A stretch of DNA of 64,000 nt, taken from NCBI GenBank assembly GCA_030835135.1, contig JAUQWO010000050.1, forward strand, positions 1 through 64,000. Direction: 5' to 3'. Made by a program: the position numbers and the translations under genes. A model generated the notes under the pieces. The model was not told the origin of the DNA, made no database searches, and worked only from the letters and a program-made list of their open reading frames with translations. The DNA comes from Bacteroidota bacterium (lineage in GTDB: Bacteria > Bacteroidota > Ignavibacteria > UBA10030 > UBA6906). Shown here piece by piece: positions 1-8,102 of this stretch. The stretch's first letter is position 1. Each line of letters opens with the position of its first letter.

Positions 1-288
1 AGCGAGACTCCCGTCGCCGCCTTCAGCAGCGACGGAGCTGAGCTACGCCCCGTTCAACAGAACGGCAGAAGAGGAAGACTCCTCGCGCGGTGCACACACT
101 ATACACATGGGCCCCGAAAGATCGCCGCAGGTCCACATGCGTGTATGCCTGCTTCCTTTTTCCCCTTGCCTTTACGCGCATCAATATACTGAACTTCCCC
201 TCCCCATTCAACTCCCCCCTGTGCGCCCGGTCACGAACGCGAGCCGGCCTCGCGTGTATATTATACACACACACTACTCGCACACCTT
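1..288. other. No convincing gene (left edge)
   Basis: Short open frames exist on both strands here, but their composition (Arg, Cys and His rich) is unlike the clear genes of the window. None has a ribosome binding site or a recognisable domain. The region contains CA/TG-rich runs and a small AT-rich palindrome at 254-268. I see no RNA gene. Confidence 0.5.
254..268. repeat. 15-bp AT-rich inverted repeat
   Basis: GTGTATA-t-TATACAC forms a perfect 7-1-7 palindrome about 20 bp before the start of the small gene at 289. It also contains -10-like sequence, so it could be an operator or promoter element. No paired -35 box is evident. Confidence 0.35.
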
Positions 289-570
289 ATGCACATGCTG
301 AATCCGAATACCAGGCTCAAACAGGAGGTCATCACGACCCCGACCTGGAAATACTCGTCCAGCGTCTATCTTCCCAAGCACCACTGCGTGATCTACAGGG
401 ATGACGCGCTCGGGGTTCAGAAACAGGTCATGACCCGCCGGTGGACGTTCCTGTTCCAGCCGCGCGAACGCGAGTTCTTCTTCATTGACGGCGATAAGCG
501 CACGTTCCGCTCGGAAGACCGCCTCATGGCAGCCCTCCGCTCACGGATGCGTGTCACGACCCCCGGCTGA
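289..570 (+). CDS. Small hypothetical protein (93 aa)
   Basis: I do not recognise this protein. It is soluble-looking, with no signal peptide or membrane segment, and its C-terminal half is rich in aromatic and charged residues. The codons end mostly in G or C, as in the clear genes of the window, which is the main reason to accept it as coding. ATG codons at 289 and 295 are both possible starts, and neither has a clear Shine-Dalgarno sequence. It is convergent with the DUF1501 gene. A chance open frame cannot be excluded. Confidence 0.45.
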   Translation: MHMLNPNTRLKQEVITTPTWKYSSSVYLPKHHCVIYRDDALGVQKQVMTRRWTFLFQPREREFFFIDGDKRTFRSEDRLMAALRSRMRVTTPG

Positions 571-675
571 TACAACCCCCACGCTCGCTGCGATTTGAAG
601 AACTCCCGGAATGCCCCCGACCGGAATCCCGGCACGATGTCCGCGGCGGCTCGCCGGAGATGAACGCCTGCAGAA

Positions 676-2262
676 TCAGCGGACCAGGACCATCTTCCGC
701 GCCTCCACGTGCGCGCCGGCCTGCAACCGGTACACATACGCGCCGCTCGCGAGGTGCGTGGCCGCAAACCCGACCTCGTGAATGCCCGCGCCCACGGCCC
801 GGTCCACCAACACCGCAACCTCACGGCCGGTCATGTCATAGACCACCAACCGCACCGGTACGCTCCCCGCATCCGCAGGCACCGCAAACCTGATGCGCGT
901 CTCACCGTTGAAGGGATTCGGATAGTTCTGCCGCAGCTCGAACGAGACCGGCAACGACGTATCCTCCACACCCGTCGCACCACCACCCTTGATCAACGGC
1001 AATGGCTGCTGTCCCGGCAGGATCGCGTTGAGCTGCGTCGCTGTCGCACCGAACCAGTCCTTGACTATCGCCGCATAGACACGGCGATAGTCGAACTGCA
1101 TCGCAATGTTGTCATTCGATCCTGCTGCTGCAGGCAGGACGGGATTGCTCCCGACCACACCGCCATTCACATTCGACCCGAAGACGAACAACGGAGCCGC
1201 TGCACCATGGTCCGTTCCAGTGCTCGCGTTCGATTTGATGCGCCGCCCGAATTCCGAGAACGTCAACCCCACCACCCGGTCCTGGAACCCCTGCAACGCC
1301 GCATCGTTCATGAACGCCGAGATCGCCACCGACACACGGCTCAACAGCGTCGCGTGCGTCCCGGTGTCGGTCGCCCCTCCCACGGCCTGCCCCGCATGGG
1401 TGTCGAACCCCCCGAGACTCACCACATAAATGCCCGTACGCAGGCCGCCGGACATGAGCTGCGCCACGATCTTCATCTGGTCCGCCAGCGAGTTGGAGCC
1501 GGCCGTCGGCCAGAGCGTGGACAGGGTCTTCCCCTTCGATGCAGCATTCCTGATCGCGGCGCCGTAGAGCGATGTCTGCTCGGCAACATCTCTCACGAAC
1601 GTGAGCTCATGCCCTGCCGGGGTGTTCGGAGGCGTGTCCTCTGCCCCTGGCAGAATGTATGTGGTATTCGGATTGGTGATGGCCAGACCCATCGACACCG
1701 ACGGCCCCTGAAGCCCGGGCGATACGAGCGATCCGATCTGGATCGCCAGCGGGTCCGGCATCTCGACCGTCGGATACCCCGTCGGGAACCCCGGATACGC
1801 CTGATCCAGATAGCGACCCATCCACCCGCTCGAGAGGATCTGGTTCGAGTCCGATCCGGTGAGCCAGATGTCCGTAGCACGGAAGTGCGAGAAGTTCGGA
1901 CTCGGATACCCGACGCTCTGCACCACCGCGACCTTTCCCTCATTATAGAGCGCGTGCAGCCCGGTCATCGCCGGATGCAGCCCCGTCGCCGCGGTCAACG
2001 CCAGCACCCTGGATTCCGCGATCATGATGTTCGACCGCGCCGCCGCCAGCGCCGCGTACTGGTCACGCGGAATGACCATGTTCAATCCGTCATTCCCGCC
2101 GTTGAGCTGGATCAGGATCAGGACCCGGTCCGTCGCCGCCGCAAGTGATGCCAGTCCGTCAAGGAACGGCGAACGGCCAAAGGCCTGCAATGTGTGTCCG
2201 CCGAGCAGGAATGGGATCGTGCTGACGGGTATGGCTCGTCGTAAGAATGTTCTGCGCTTCAT
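676..2262 (-). CDS. DUF1501 family protein with T9SS sorting domain
   Basis: The protein is 528 aa. It starts with a twin-arginine-like signal (RRTFLRRA followed by a hydrophobic stretch), then has the DUF1501 body with the family's GGNDGLN motif near residue 55. Residues 445-528 form a type IX secretion C-terminal sorting domain, starting QNYPNPFN and ending with a YVYRL strand and KMVLVR. It should therefore be exported and then passed through the outer membrane or surface anchored. DUF1501 proteins are distantly related to the sulfatase/phosphatase fold, and no substrate is known. Start chosen at ATG 2262, preceded by a strong AGGAGGGGAG site. It lies 11 bp after the DUF1800 gene; the pair is a common conserved two-gene unit in bacteria. 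Confidence 0.88.
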   Translation of the reverse strand: MKRRTFLRRAIPVSTIPFLLGGHTLQAFGRSPFLDGLASLAAATDRVLILIQLNGGNDGLNMVIPRDQYAALAAARSNIMIAESRVLALTAATGLHPAMTGLHALYNEGKVAVVQSVGYPSPNFSHFRATDIWLTGSDSNQILSSGWMGRYLDQAYPGFPTGYPTVEMPDPLAIQIGSLVSPGLQGPSVSMGLAITNPNTTYILPGAEDTPPNTPAGHELTFVRDVAEQTSLYGAAIRNAASKGKTLSTLWPTAGSNSLADQMKIVAQLMSGGLRTGIYVVSLGGFDTHAGQAVGGATDTGTHATLLSRVSVAISAFMNDAALQGFQDRVVGLTFSEFGRRIKSNASTGTDHGAAAPLFVFGSNVNGGVVGSNPVLPAAAGSNDNIAMQFDYRRVYAAIVKDWFGATATQLNAILPGQQPLPLIKGGGATGVEDTSLPVSFELRQNYPNPFNGETRIRFAVPADAGSVPVRLVVYDMTGREVAVLVDRAVGAGIHEVGFAATHLASGAYVYRLQAGAHVEARKMVLVR

Positions 2263-2273
2263 GGTCTCCCCTC

Positions 2274-3989
2274 CTACTGTAACTGGAATTCAGGCATGGA
2301 CAGCATGAACGCATAGAGTGCCTGCAGCTTGGTCAGCACCGCGTTCCGTTTCGTCGCATTGCCCGGGTCGGCAAGATACAGATCCCACTCGAGCGTCCAC
2401 TCATAGTCCGGTAACCCCGGTATGAGCGTCTGCTTGAGGAATGCCTTCTGTGTCGCCGTGAGGGGAACCGCAAAAATGATCCGCGCACTCTCCTCGATGA
2501 GCGCATCAATGTTACGCGAATCGGGCAGATTCGCGGTGAAGGTGATGACATCCGCCACAAACTTGAACCCGGACGTGCTGTAGCCGTTCTTCACCAACGT
2601 GTTGCTGAGCGTCGCACGGCGCGGCAATGTATCCGAATTGATCCACAGTTCATAGAACTGCGGCGTCTGATAGTAGGCCGGCCATCCCGCTACGGACGGT
2701 GGATCCGCGATGTCCTGCTGCATGGCCGCAGATTGTGTCGCGATGTAGTAAAAGACCTTGTACTTCGTCGCGATATCCGCCGGCGTGGGCATGCTGAAGA
2801 TCCTCGGAATGCCGGCGGCGAACTCCAGCGGACTCTTGATCATGCACCCGATGTTGAGCGGATCATAGAAATGCGCGCTCTGGAACAACGCACGCAGGGC
2901 GGGCAACACGTTGTAATTGTTCTGCCGGAGGATGTTCGCCATCGGCACGATCACATTGGCCTCCACCGCCTCATCGATCACGTAGTACACGAACCAGCGG
3001 TACAGCTTCCGGCACAGATGCTTCGCCGTCTCTTCCTGTTCGAAGATCATGTCGAGCAGGGCGTTGACCTCGGTGATGCCATCCGTGGACCCCGCGATCG
3101 TCCGGTTCCCGTACCGCGCGGAGAACTGCTTGGCGGAGGTATCGTGGCGCGACAAGGTGAACTTCGACGGCCGGACACCGGGCTGCGGCAACACCGTCGA
3201 ATCGTCCTGCCAGCCGGTCAACACTTTCGCGGCCGCCTTGACATCAGCTTCTGTGTACGTGGTGTAGTCGCCCGGCCCCGCAAGTGGCCCCTTCCCGATC
3301 GTGAACAACTCCTGCAACTCGCGCCCGTAATTCTCATTGGGGTTCGTCCGGGTATTCACGTTGCCGTTGAGATACCGCAACATCGCGCCGGTGAGGGTCA
3401 TCTCCCGCGCTAGATCCTTCCAGTTCCCGAGCGCGTGCTGTCGCAGGAGATCGATATACCGCCACTGAAAGCGCGGCTCATTCACCACATTCCGCTGGGT
3501 CACGAAATGATCGTGCCAGAACAGCACCATCTTCTCCATGACGGACGCCGATTGCTGGAGCATCAGTCCCGTCCACCACGACTTCAACGACGTGTACCGT
3601 GCTCCTGTCGGGTCGAATGTGGAGTTCGGGTCCCTGGCATTGGAGTACACCCATGTGTCTCCCACAGCCACCATCTCACGGCTGTCGGTGGCAAGGGGCT
3701 TGCTATCGACGGCCGACGTGGACAGGATCATGTCCAGCGCGGCTGTCATACTCATGGTTTGAAATGCCTGCAGGTCGACAGGCGAGGGGCCGAACGTGGT
3801 GCGCCGGAGCAGATGAAAGATCTGCTCCCTGCCCCAGAGACCCGTGTAGGGTTCGAGGCCACTGAGGGCGCGTGGCGTGTTCGGAAGTTCGGTGTTGGCG
3901 AACGCGAGCGGATCGGATGGATTCGCGTGCGGAGAAGGATCGGCCAGGGCAGCATCGAGCATGCCGCCAAGTACAGTTCGTCGGTCCAT
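2274..3989 (-). CDS. DUF1800 family protein
   Basis: The protein is 571 aa and matches the DUF1800 family. Visible features are the LLRRTTFGPS start of the domain near residue 60, FWHDHFV near residue 160 and NENYGRELQELFTIG near residue 215. The molecular function of the family is unknown. It is first in a two-gene operon with the DUF1501 gene. The N-terminus from ATG 3989 lacks an obvious signal peptide and a good Shine-Dalgarno site, so the true start could differ. A TATAAT sequence on the minus strand at 4038-4033 could be its -10 box, but no matching -35 is seen. Confidence 0.85.
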   Translation of the reverse strand: MDRRTVLGGMLDAALADPSPHANPSDPLAFANTELPNTPRALSGLEPYTGLWGREQIFHLLRRTTFGPSPVDLQAFQTMSMTAALDMILSTSAVDSKPLATDSREMVAVGDTWVYSNARDPNSTFDPTGARYTSLKSWWTGLMLQQSASVMEKMVLFWHDHFVTQRNVVNEPRFQWRYIDLLRQHALGNWKDLAREMTLTGAMLRYLNGNVNTRTNPNENYGRELQELFTIGKGPLAGPGDYTTYTEADVKAAAKVLTGWQDDSTVLPQPGVRPSKFTLSRHDTSAKQFSARYGNRTIAGSTDGITEVNALLDMIFEQEETAKHLCRKLYRWFVYYVIDEAVEANVIVPMANILRQNNYNVLPALRALFQSAHFYDPLNIGCMIKSPLEFAAGIPRIFSMPTPADIATKYKVFYYIATQSAAMQQDIADPPSVAGWPAYYQTPQFYELWINSDTLPRRATLSNTLVKNGYSTSGFKFVADVITFTANLPDSRNIDALIEESARIIFAVPLTATQKAFLKQTLIPGLPDYEWTLEWDLYLADPGNATKRNAVLTKLQALYAFMLSMPEFQLQ

Positions 3990-4081
3990 AAGCGCCTATG
4001 TGCAAGAACGGTGAAGGTAATCCGCAGGTTGGATTATACGCATGGTGCGAACTTTCCGGGTGACATGCAAGCCGGCCGGGT

Positions 4082-4109
4082 TTGACAAAGCTCGGAATTC
4101 TTCTATATT
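4082..4109 (+). promoter_or_regulatory. Sigma-70-type promoter of the 4162 lipoprotein gene
   Basis: TTGACA (4082-4087) is followed after 16 bp by TATATT (4104-4109). This predicts a start near 4116 and a leader of about 46 nt before ATG 4162. Confidence 0.7.
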
Positions 4110-4161
4110 AAGAGGCACTTCTGCGTCCAACCCACGACTTCCTCACGTAGCGGAGGTTCCC

Positions 4162-4662
4162 ATGAAGCAGATGCTCCTCGCTCTCTCCCTGGTGGTGCTG
4201 GCTGCCTGCCTGTTCACCGGCTGCGGCAAATCCGACGAGATGAAGAAGATCGAAGCTGCACTGAACACGGAAGTGATGGACAAGCACGATGTGATCATGA
4301 AACTTGTCCCCGAACTGGATGGCCTGACCTCTCGCATTTCCGCCGTGATGGCCACGCACGATTCACTGGTCAAGAAGTACCCGGCCCTGACCACCGGACA
4401 CACGGCCGGTGACCTGGTCGCAGCCCAGGAAAAGATCACCGCCGCCAAAGCAGCCATGGATGCCTGGATGCGGGCCTTCCGGCCCTATGACCCCGATGCG
4501 AAGCACGATGCGGTCATCGCAGGTCTGAACGTCCAGAAGGACGAGCTCGTCGCCATGGAGAAACAGTTCGCGGAAGCACGACAGGCGGCAACGGCAGCGA
4601 TCACCGCACACGAGACAGCATCCTCGGACCTGATCGCCAGAACCGCCAAAAAGAAACACTGA
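4162..4662 (+). CDS. Small coiled-coil lipoprotein
   Basis: The protein is 166 aa. An N-terminal lipoprotein signal with lipobox LFTGC is followed by Lys/Asp-rich residues and then an all-helical, Ala-rich sequence that looks coiled-coil. I do not recognise a named family. Start chosen at ATG 4162, which has a GGAGG site 5 bp upstream and begins the signal peptide; the frame is open further upstream but without signal-like sequence. It has its own promoter and terminator, so it is monocistronic. Confidence 0.8.
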   Translation: MKQMLLALSLVVLAACLFTGCGKSDEMKKIEAALNTEVMDKHDVIMKLVPELDGLTSRISAVMATHDSLVKKYPALTTGHTAGDLVAAQEKITAAKAAMDAWMRAFRPYDPDAKHDAVIAGLNVQKDELVAMEKQFAEARQAATAAITAHETASSDLIARTAKKKH

Positions 4663-4684
4663 TCCGTTCACAGGAGAGACGAGC

Positions 4685-4720
4685 GAGGGGATCATGCCTA
4701 CCATGATCCCCTCTCCTTTT
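4685..4720 (+). terminator. Rho-independent terminator, abutting truA
   Basis: A perfect 12-bp stem (arms 4685-4696 and 4702-4713) with a 5-nt loop is followed by a pyrimidine tract ending in TTTT at 4720. The truA start codon follows at 4722. Confidence 0.85.
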
Positions 4721-4721
4721 G

Positions 4722-5510
4722 ATGGCCCGGTATAAACTGACAGTCGAATACGAGGGGACGCGCTACCGCGGGTGGCAGCCCCAGAAGAATGTCCGGACCG
4801 TGGGCGGCGAGATCCAGCGCGCTATCCACGACGTCTGCAAGACCTCTACCTTCGAGTTCCAGGGGTCCGGACGTACCGATGCGGGCGTCCATGCCCTCGG
4901 ACAGGTGGCCCACCTCGAGATCGCAACCCAGCTCGCGCCGGATGTCCTGCGGATGAAGCTGAATGATGTCCTGCCGGCGGACATCTCGATCCTCGACCTC
5001 GTGCGCGCGGATGCCCGCTTCCACGCCCGCCACCATGCGGCCTCACGCAGCTATCTCTACCAGATCTGCCGCCGCCGCACCGCGCTCGGGAAACGGTTCG
5101 TCTGGTGGGTGAAAGACCCCCTGAACGTCCGTGCGATGCAATCAGCCGCACATCATTTCATCGGGATGCACGACTTCCGGTCCTTCACGGACGATGACCC
5201 CGACGAGAAATCCACGAAGGTCGAAGTGGAGGAACTCCGCGTCGAAGAGCACGGCGACCTCGTCCTCGTGCGCATGCGCGGCTCTCACTTCGTCTGGAAG
5301 ATGGTCCGCCGTGTCGTCGGGGTGCTCGCGGAAGTGGGCCGCGGCGCTCTCCCCGGTACGGCGGTCCCCCGCCTGCTGCACGAAGAATCCGATCTCCCGG
5401 CACAACTCACGGCTCCGCCCTCCGGCCTCTTTCTGGAGCGCGTCTATTATAAAGACGAACCTATTCTCACAGATCTCCAACCCGTAACGAATATCTCCTA
5501 TGAGCGATAA
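4722..5510 (+). CDS. truA: tRNA pseudouridine(38-40) synthase
   Basis: The protein is 262 aa and makes pseudouridine at positions 38-40 of the tRNA anticodon arm. The N-terminus YEGTRYRGWQ is typical of TruA, and GSGRTDAGVHALGQVAH carries the catalytic aspartate. The later MVRRVVG segment is also conserved. The ATG at 4722 lies only 8 bp after a terminator stem and has no visible Shine-Dalgarno site. A TTG at 4719 is in frame but inside the terminator's T run. The gene overlaps ettA by 11 bp, so the two are probably cotranscribed and translationally coupled. Confidence 0.95.
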   Translation: MARYKLTVEYEGTRYRGWQPQKNVRTVGGEIQRAIHDVCKTSTFEFQGSGRTDAGVHALGQVAHLEIATQLAPDVLRMKLNDVLPADISILDLVRADARFHARHHAASRSYLYQICRRRTALGKRFVWWVKDPLNVRAMQSAAHHFIGMHDFRSFTDDDPDEKSTKVEVEELRVEEHGDLVLVRMRGSHFVWKMVRRVVGVLAEVGRGALPGTAVPRLLHEESDLPAQLTAPPSGLFLERVYYKDEPILTDLQPVTNISYER

Positions 5511-7170
5511 CAAGATCATCTTCTCCATGGTCGGCGTGGGCAAAGTGTACCCTCCCAACCGCCAGGTCCTCAAGGACATCTACCTCTCCTTCTTCTATGG
5601 CGCGAAGATCGGCGTCCTCGGTCTCAATGGCGCCGGCAAAAGCAGCCTGCTTCGCATCATCGCCGGACTGGACAAGGACTACCTGGGCGAGATCACCGCA
5701 CAGAAGGGGATCACGTTCGGCTACCTCCCGCAGGAACCGGAACTGGACAACGCGAAGACGGTGAAGGATATCGTGGAGGAAGGCGTCGCGGAGACCGCCG
5801 CACTCCTCAAGCAATACGAGGACGTGAGCAATAAGCTCTCCGATCCCGAGGCGGATTTCGATGCGCTCCTGGAAAAGCAGGCCGCTCTCCAGGAGAAGAT
5901 CGACCATGCGAATGCGTGGGACCTCGAGAGCCGCCTCGACCAGGCAATGGACGCACTCCGCTGTCCACCCGGCGATACGCCGGTGAAGGTCCTCTCCGGC
6001 GGTGAACGCCGCCGCGTCGCCCTCTGCCGCCTCCTCCTCCAGAATCCGGATGTGCTGCTGCTCGACGAACCCACGAACCACCTCGATGCCGAGTCGGTCG
6101 CGTGGCTCGAACACTTCCTCGGCCAGTATCCCGGCACCGTCCTCGCCGTGACCCACGACCGTTACTTCCTGGACAACGTCGCCGGATGGATCCTCGAACT
6201 CGACCGCGGCGAGGGGATACCGTTCGAGGGGAACTACTCCTCCTGGCTGGACCAGAAACGTGCCCGCCTTGCTATCGAAGAGAAACAGGAATCGAAACGC
6301 CAGAAGACCCTCCAGCAGGAACTCGAATGGATCCGGCTGAACCCGAAGGGACAACACGCCAAGAGCAAGGCACGTATCGCCGCCTATGAGAAGATGCTCA
6401 GCGAGGAATCGGAGAAGCGTAACGAGGAGTTGGAGATCTTCATCCCACCTGGACCGCGGCTCGGCACCGTCGTGATCGAGGCACAGGGCGTGTCAAAAGC
6501 CTACGGCGAGAACGTGCTGTTCGAGAACCTCAATTTCCAGCTCCCTCCGGGCGGGATCATCGGCGTGATCGGCCCCAACGGGGCAGGCAAGACGACGCTC
6601 TTCAAGATGATCACAGGTCTGGTCACACCGGATGACGGGTCGTTCAAGATCGGCGAGACGGCGAAACTCGGTTACGTGGACCAGAACAGGCCGCTCGATC
6701 CCGAGAAGACCATCTGGCAGGAGATCTCCGGCGGACAGGACCTGCTCCAACTCGGTCACCGCGAGGTGAACTCACGCGCCTACGTGGCCCGCTTCAATTT
6801 CAGTGGCACGGATCAGCAGAAGAAGACCAGCGCTCTCTCCGGCGGCGAACGGAACCGCGTCCACCTGGCCAAGATGCTGAAGGAAGGCGCGAACGTGCTG
6901 CTCCTCGACGAACCTACGAATGACCTGGACGTCCATACGCTCCGTGCATTGGAAGAAGCACTGATGAACTTCGCGGGCTGCGCCGTGGTCATCTCCCACG
7001 ACCGCTGGTTCCTGGACCGTATCGCGACCCACATCCTCGCATTCGAAGGCGAGAGCAACGTGGTGTGGTATGATGGGAACTACACCGAGTATGAAGCGGA
7101 CAGGAAGAAGCGACTCGGCATCGAAGCCGACCGGCCACACCGCATCAAATACAAACGCCTGATCCGCTGA
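5500..7170 (+). CDS. ettA: Energy-dependent translational throttle protein (ABC-F)
   Basis: The protein is 556 aa, the usual EttA length. It has two ABC ATPase domains in one chain: Walker A GLNGAGKSS and GPNGAGKTT, signatures LSGGERRRVA and LSGGERNRVH, and Walker B LLLDEPTNHLD and LLLDEPTNDLD. A linker between the domains is rich in charged residues. There are no membrane segments, as expected for ABC-F proteins that bind the ribosomal E site and gate elongation according to energy state. The ATG lies inside the end of truA, which suggests coupled translation. Confidence 0.95.
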   Translation: MSDNKIIFSMVGVGKVYPPNRQVLKDIYLSFFYGAKIGVLGLNGAGKSSLLRIIAGLDKDYLGEITAQKGITFGYLPQEPELDNAKTVKDIVEEGVAETAALLKQYEDVSNKLSDPEADFDALLEKQAALQEKIDHANAWDLESRLDQAMDALRCPPGDTPVKVLSGGERRRVALCRLLLQNPDVLLLDEPTNHLDAESVAWLEHFLGQYPGTVLAVTHDRYFLDNVAGWILELDRGEGIPFEGNYSSWLDQKRARLAIEEKQESKRQKTLQQELEWIRLNPKGQHAKSKARIAAYEKMLSEESEKRNEELEIFIPPGPRLGTVVIEAQGVSKAYGENVLFENLNFQLPPGGIIGVIGPNGAGKTTLFKMITGLVTPDDGSFKIGETAKLGYVDQNRPLDPEKTIWQEISGGQDLLQLGHREVNSRAYVARFNFSGTDQQKKTSALSGGERNRVHLAKMLKEGANVLLLDEPTNDLDVHTLRALEEALMNFAGCAVVISHDRWFLDRIATHILAFEGESNVVWYDGNYTEYEADRKKRLGIEADRPHRIKYKRLIR

Positions 7171-7193
7171 GCCGGAAGGATGCTCCAGAAACG

Positions 7194-7228
7194 AAAAGAG
7201 GAGAGTGCCCGGTGGCCTCTCCTCTTTT
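7194..7228. terminator. Terminator between convergent ettA and FecR-like genes
   Basis: A perfect 12-bp inverted repeat (AAAAGAGGAGAG, 7194-7205, with its complement at 7217-7228) has an 11-nt loop. The A and T ends on both sides would allow it to act in both directions. Confidence 0.85.
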
Positions 7229-7254
7229 GCTTTACATTATCGGGTGTCCGTCAT

Positions 7255-7367
7255 CCATTCCCCATTGCATTGTCCGTTGCCGGCTATTCATCCCCCCTTG
7301 CATTGTCCATTGTCCTTTGTCCTTTGTCCGCTATCCATTCCCCATTGCATCGTCCATTTTCCGCTAT
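7255..7367. repeat. Degenerate intergenic tandem repeat, about 33-47 bp unit
   Basis: Three units start with CCATTCCCCATTGCAT-like sequence and end with GGCTAT or CGCTAT (7255-7287, 7288-7334, 7335-7367). A fourth partial unit runs into the FecR-like stop codon. The middle unit is longer because of repeated TCCTTTG triplets. No coding function is seen. Confidence 0.75.
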
Positions 7368-7374
7368 CCATCCC

Positions 7375-8091
7375 TCATCGCTGAGTATTCCTCCGCAACG
7401 CCTCGATCCTCGCATTCACCACCGCGGTCTGCGACGGCGTTAACCCGCTCATCTGCCGTATCGCATGGTATTCCGTCACGGCCTCCCCCCTCAGGTTCGC
7501 CTTCTCCATCGCCCCGGCTAACACGAGACGATTGTCCACGATCCCCGCCAGCGACGGGAATAACCGGAACACTTCCATCGTCCGCAACACCGCGGTCGCG
7601 GAGAAACCGTTCTCCAGCAGCACCTTGGCGCCATTCAGCAACGAGCGGCCAACCTGAGGGTCGTTCTCCGCCATCGCTCCCGCGCGCCCCGCGTCCGTCC
7701 CATGCATCACCGCGGCATTGGAGATCTGCGGACCACCATTCCGATCCTGCTCGGGCGTCGCACGCACCTTCTGCATCGTGAGCTTCAACATCAACTCCTC
7801 CTGCGTCAGCTCACGCACATCCGACATGTCCACGATCACGTCCGCCGGCAATGCCAGACGCCGCACCACTCCCGCCGGGCCTTCCTGCACGAGCAACGTC
7901 GCCGACCCGCTCTTCCCCGTCCGCATCGAATCGTACGGACGCAAGGCGTCACCGGCCGCGACGGTCGTCCACTCTTCCGTCACACCATGCCGCACCGCGA
8001 CCTCGCCGTTGAGCTTCTGGATCGTGATCGTCCCCGCCTGCGCCACCATCGTTCCCGATAGCAGCAGCGTCAACAGCCCTGTCAGTCTCAT
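7375..8091 (-). CDS. FecR-domain protein, exported
   Basis: The protein is 238 aa. A signal peptide of about 18 residues is followed by a FecR-like domain (GTITIQKLNGEVAVRHG, then a W-x-x-V-x-x-GD-x-L pattern and a SG-x-ATLLV strand). The C-terminal half is helical. Start chosen at ATG 8091 because GAGGAG precedes it and the signal peptide begins there. It is the last gene of a four-gene minus-strand operon, 11 bp after the beta-barrel/transglutaminase gene. FecR domains outside iron regulation often occur in envelope proteins; no partner sigma factor is present here. Confidence 0.75.
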   Translation of the reverse strand: MRLTGLLTLLLSGTMVAQAGTITIQKLNGEVAVRHGVTEEWTTVAAGDALRPYDSMRTGKSGSATLLVQEGPAGVVRRLALPADVIVDMSDVRELTQEELMLKLTMQKVRATPEQDRNGGPQISNAAVMHGTDAGRAGAMAENDPQVGRSLLNGAKVLLENGFSATAVLRTMEVFRLFPSLAGIVDNRLVLAGAMEKANLRGEAVTEYHAIRQMSGLTPSQTAVVNARIEALRRNTQR

Positions 8092-8102
8092 GCTCTCCTC
8101 CT

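Noticed and set aside
23-404. Overlapping small frames on both strands at the left edge
   Set aside because: They overlap each other, have atypical composition and lack ribosome sites or homology I can recognise.
709-2148. Long open frame (479 codons) on the + strand opposite the DUF1501 gene
   Set aside because: Arg- and His-rich translation with no domain. It mirrors codons of a well-supported gene in a GC-rich genome.
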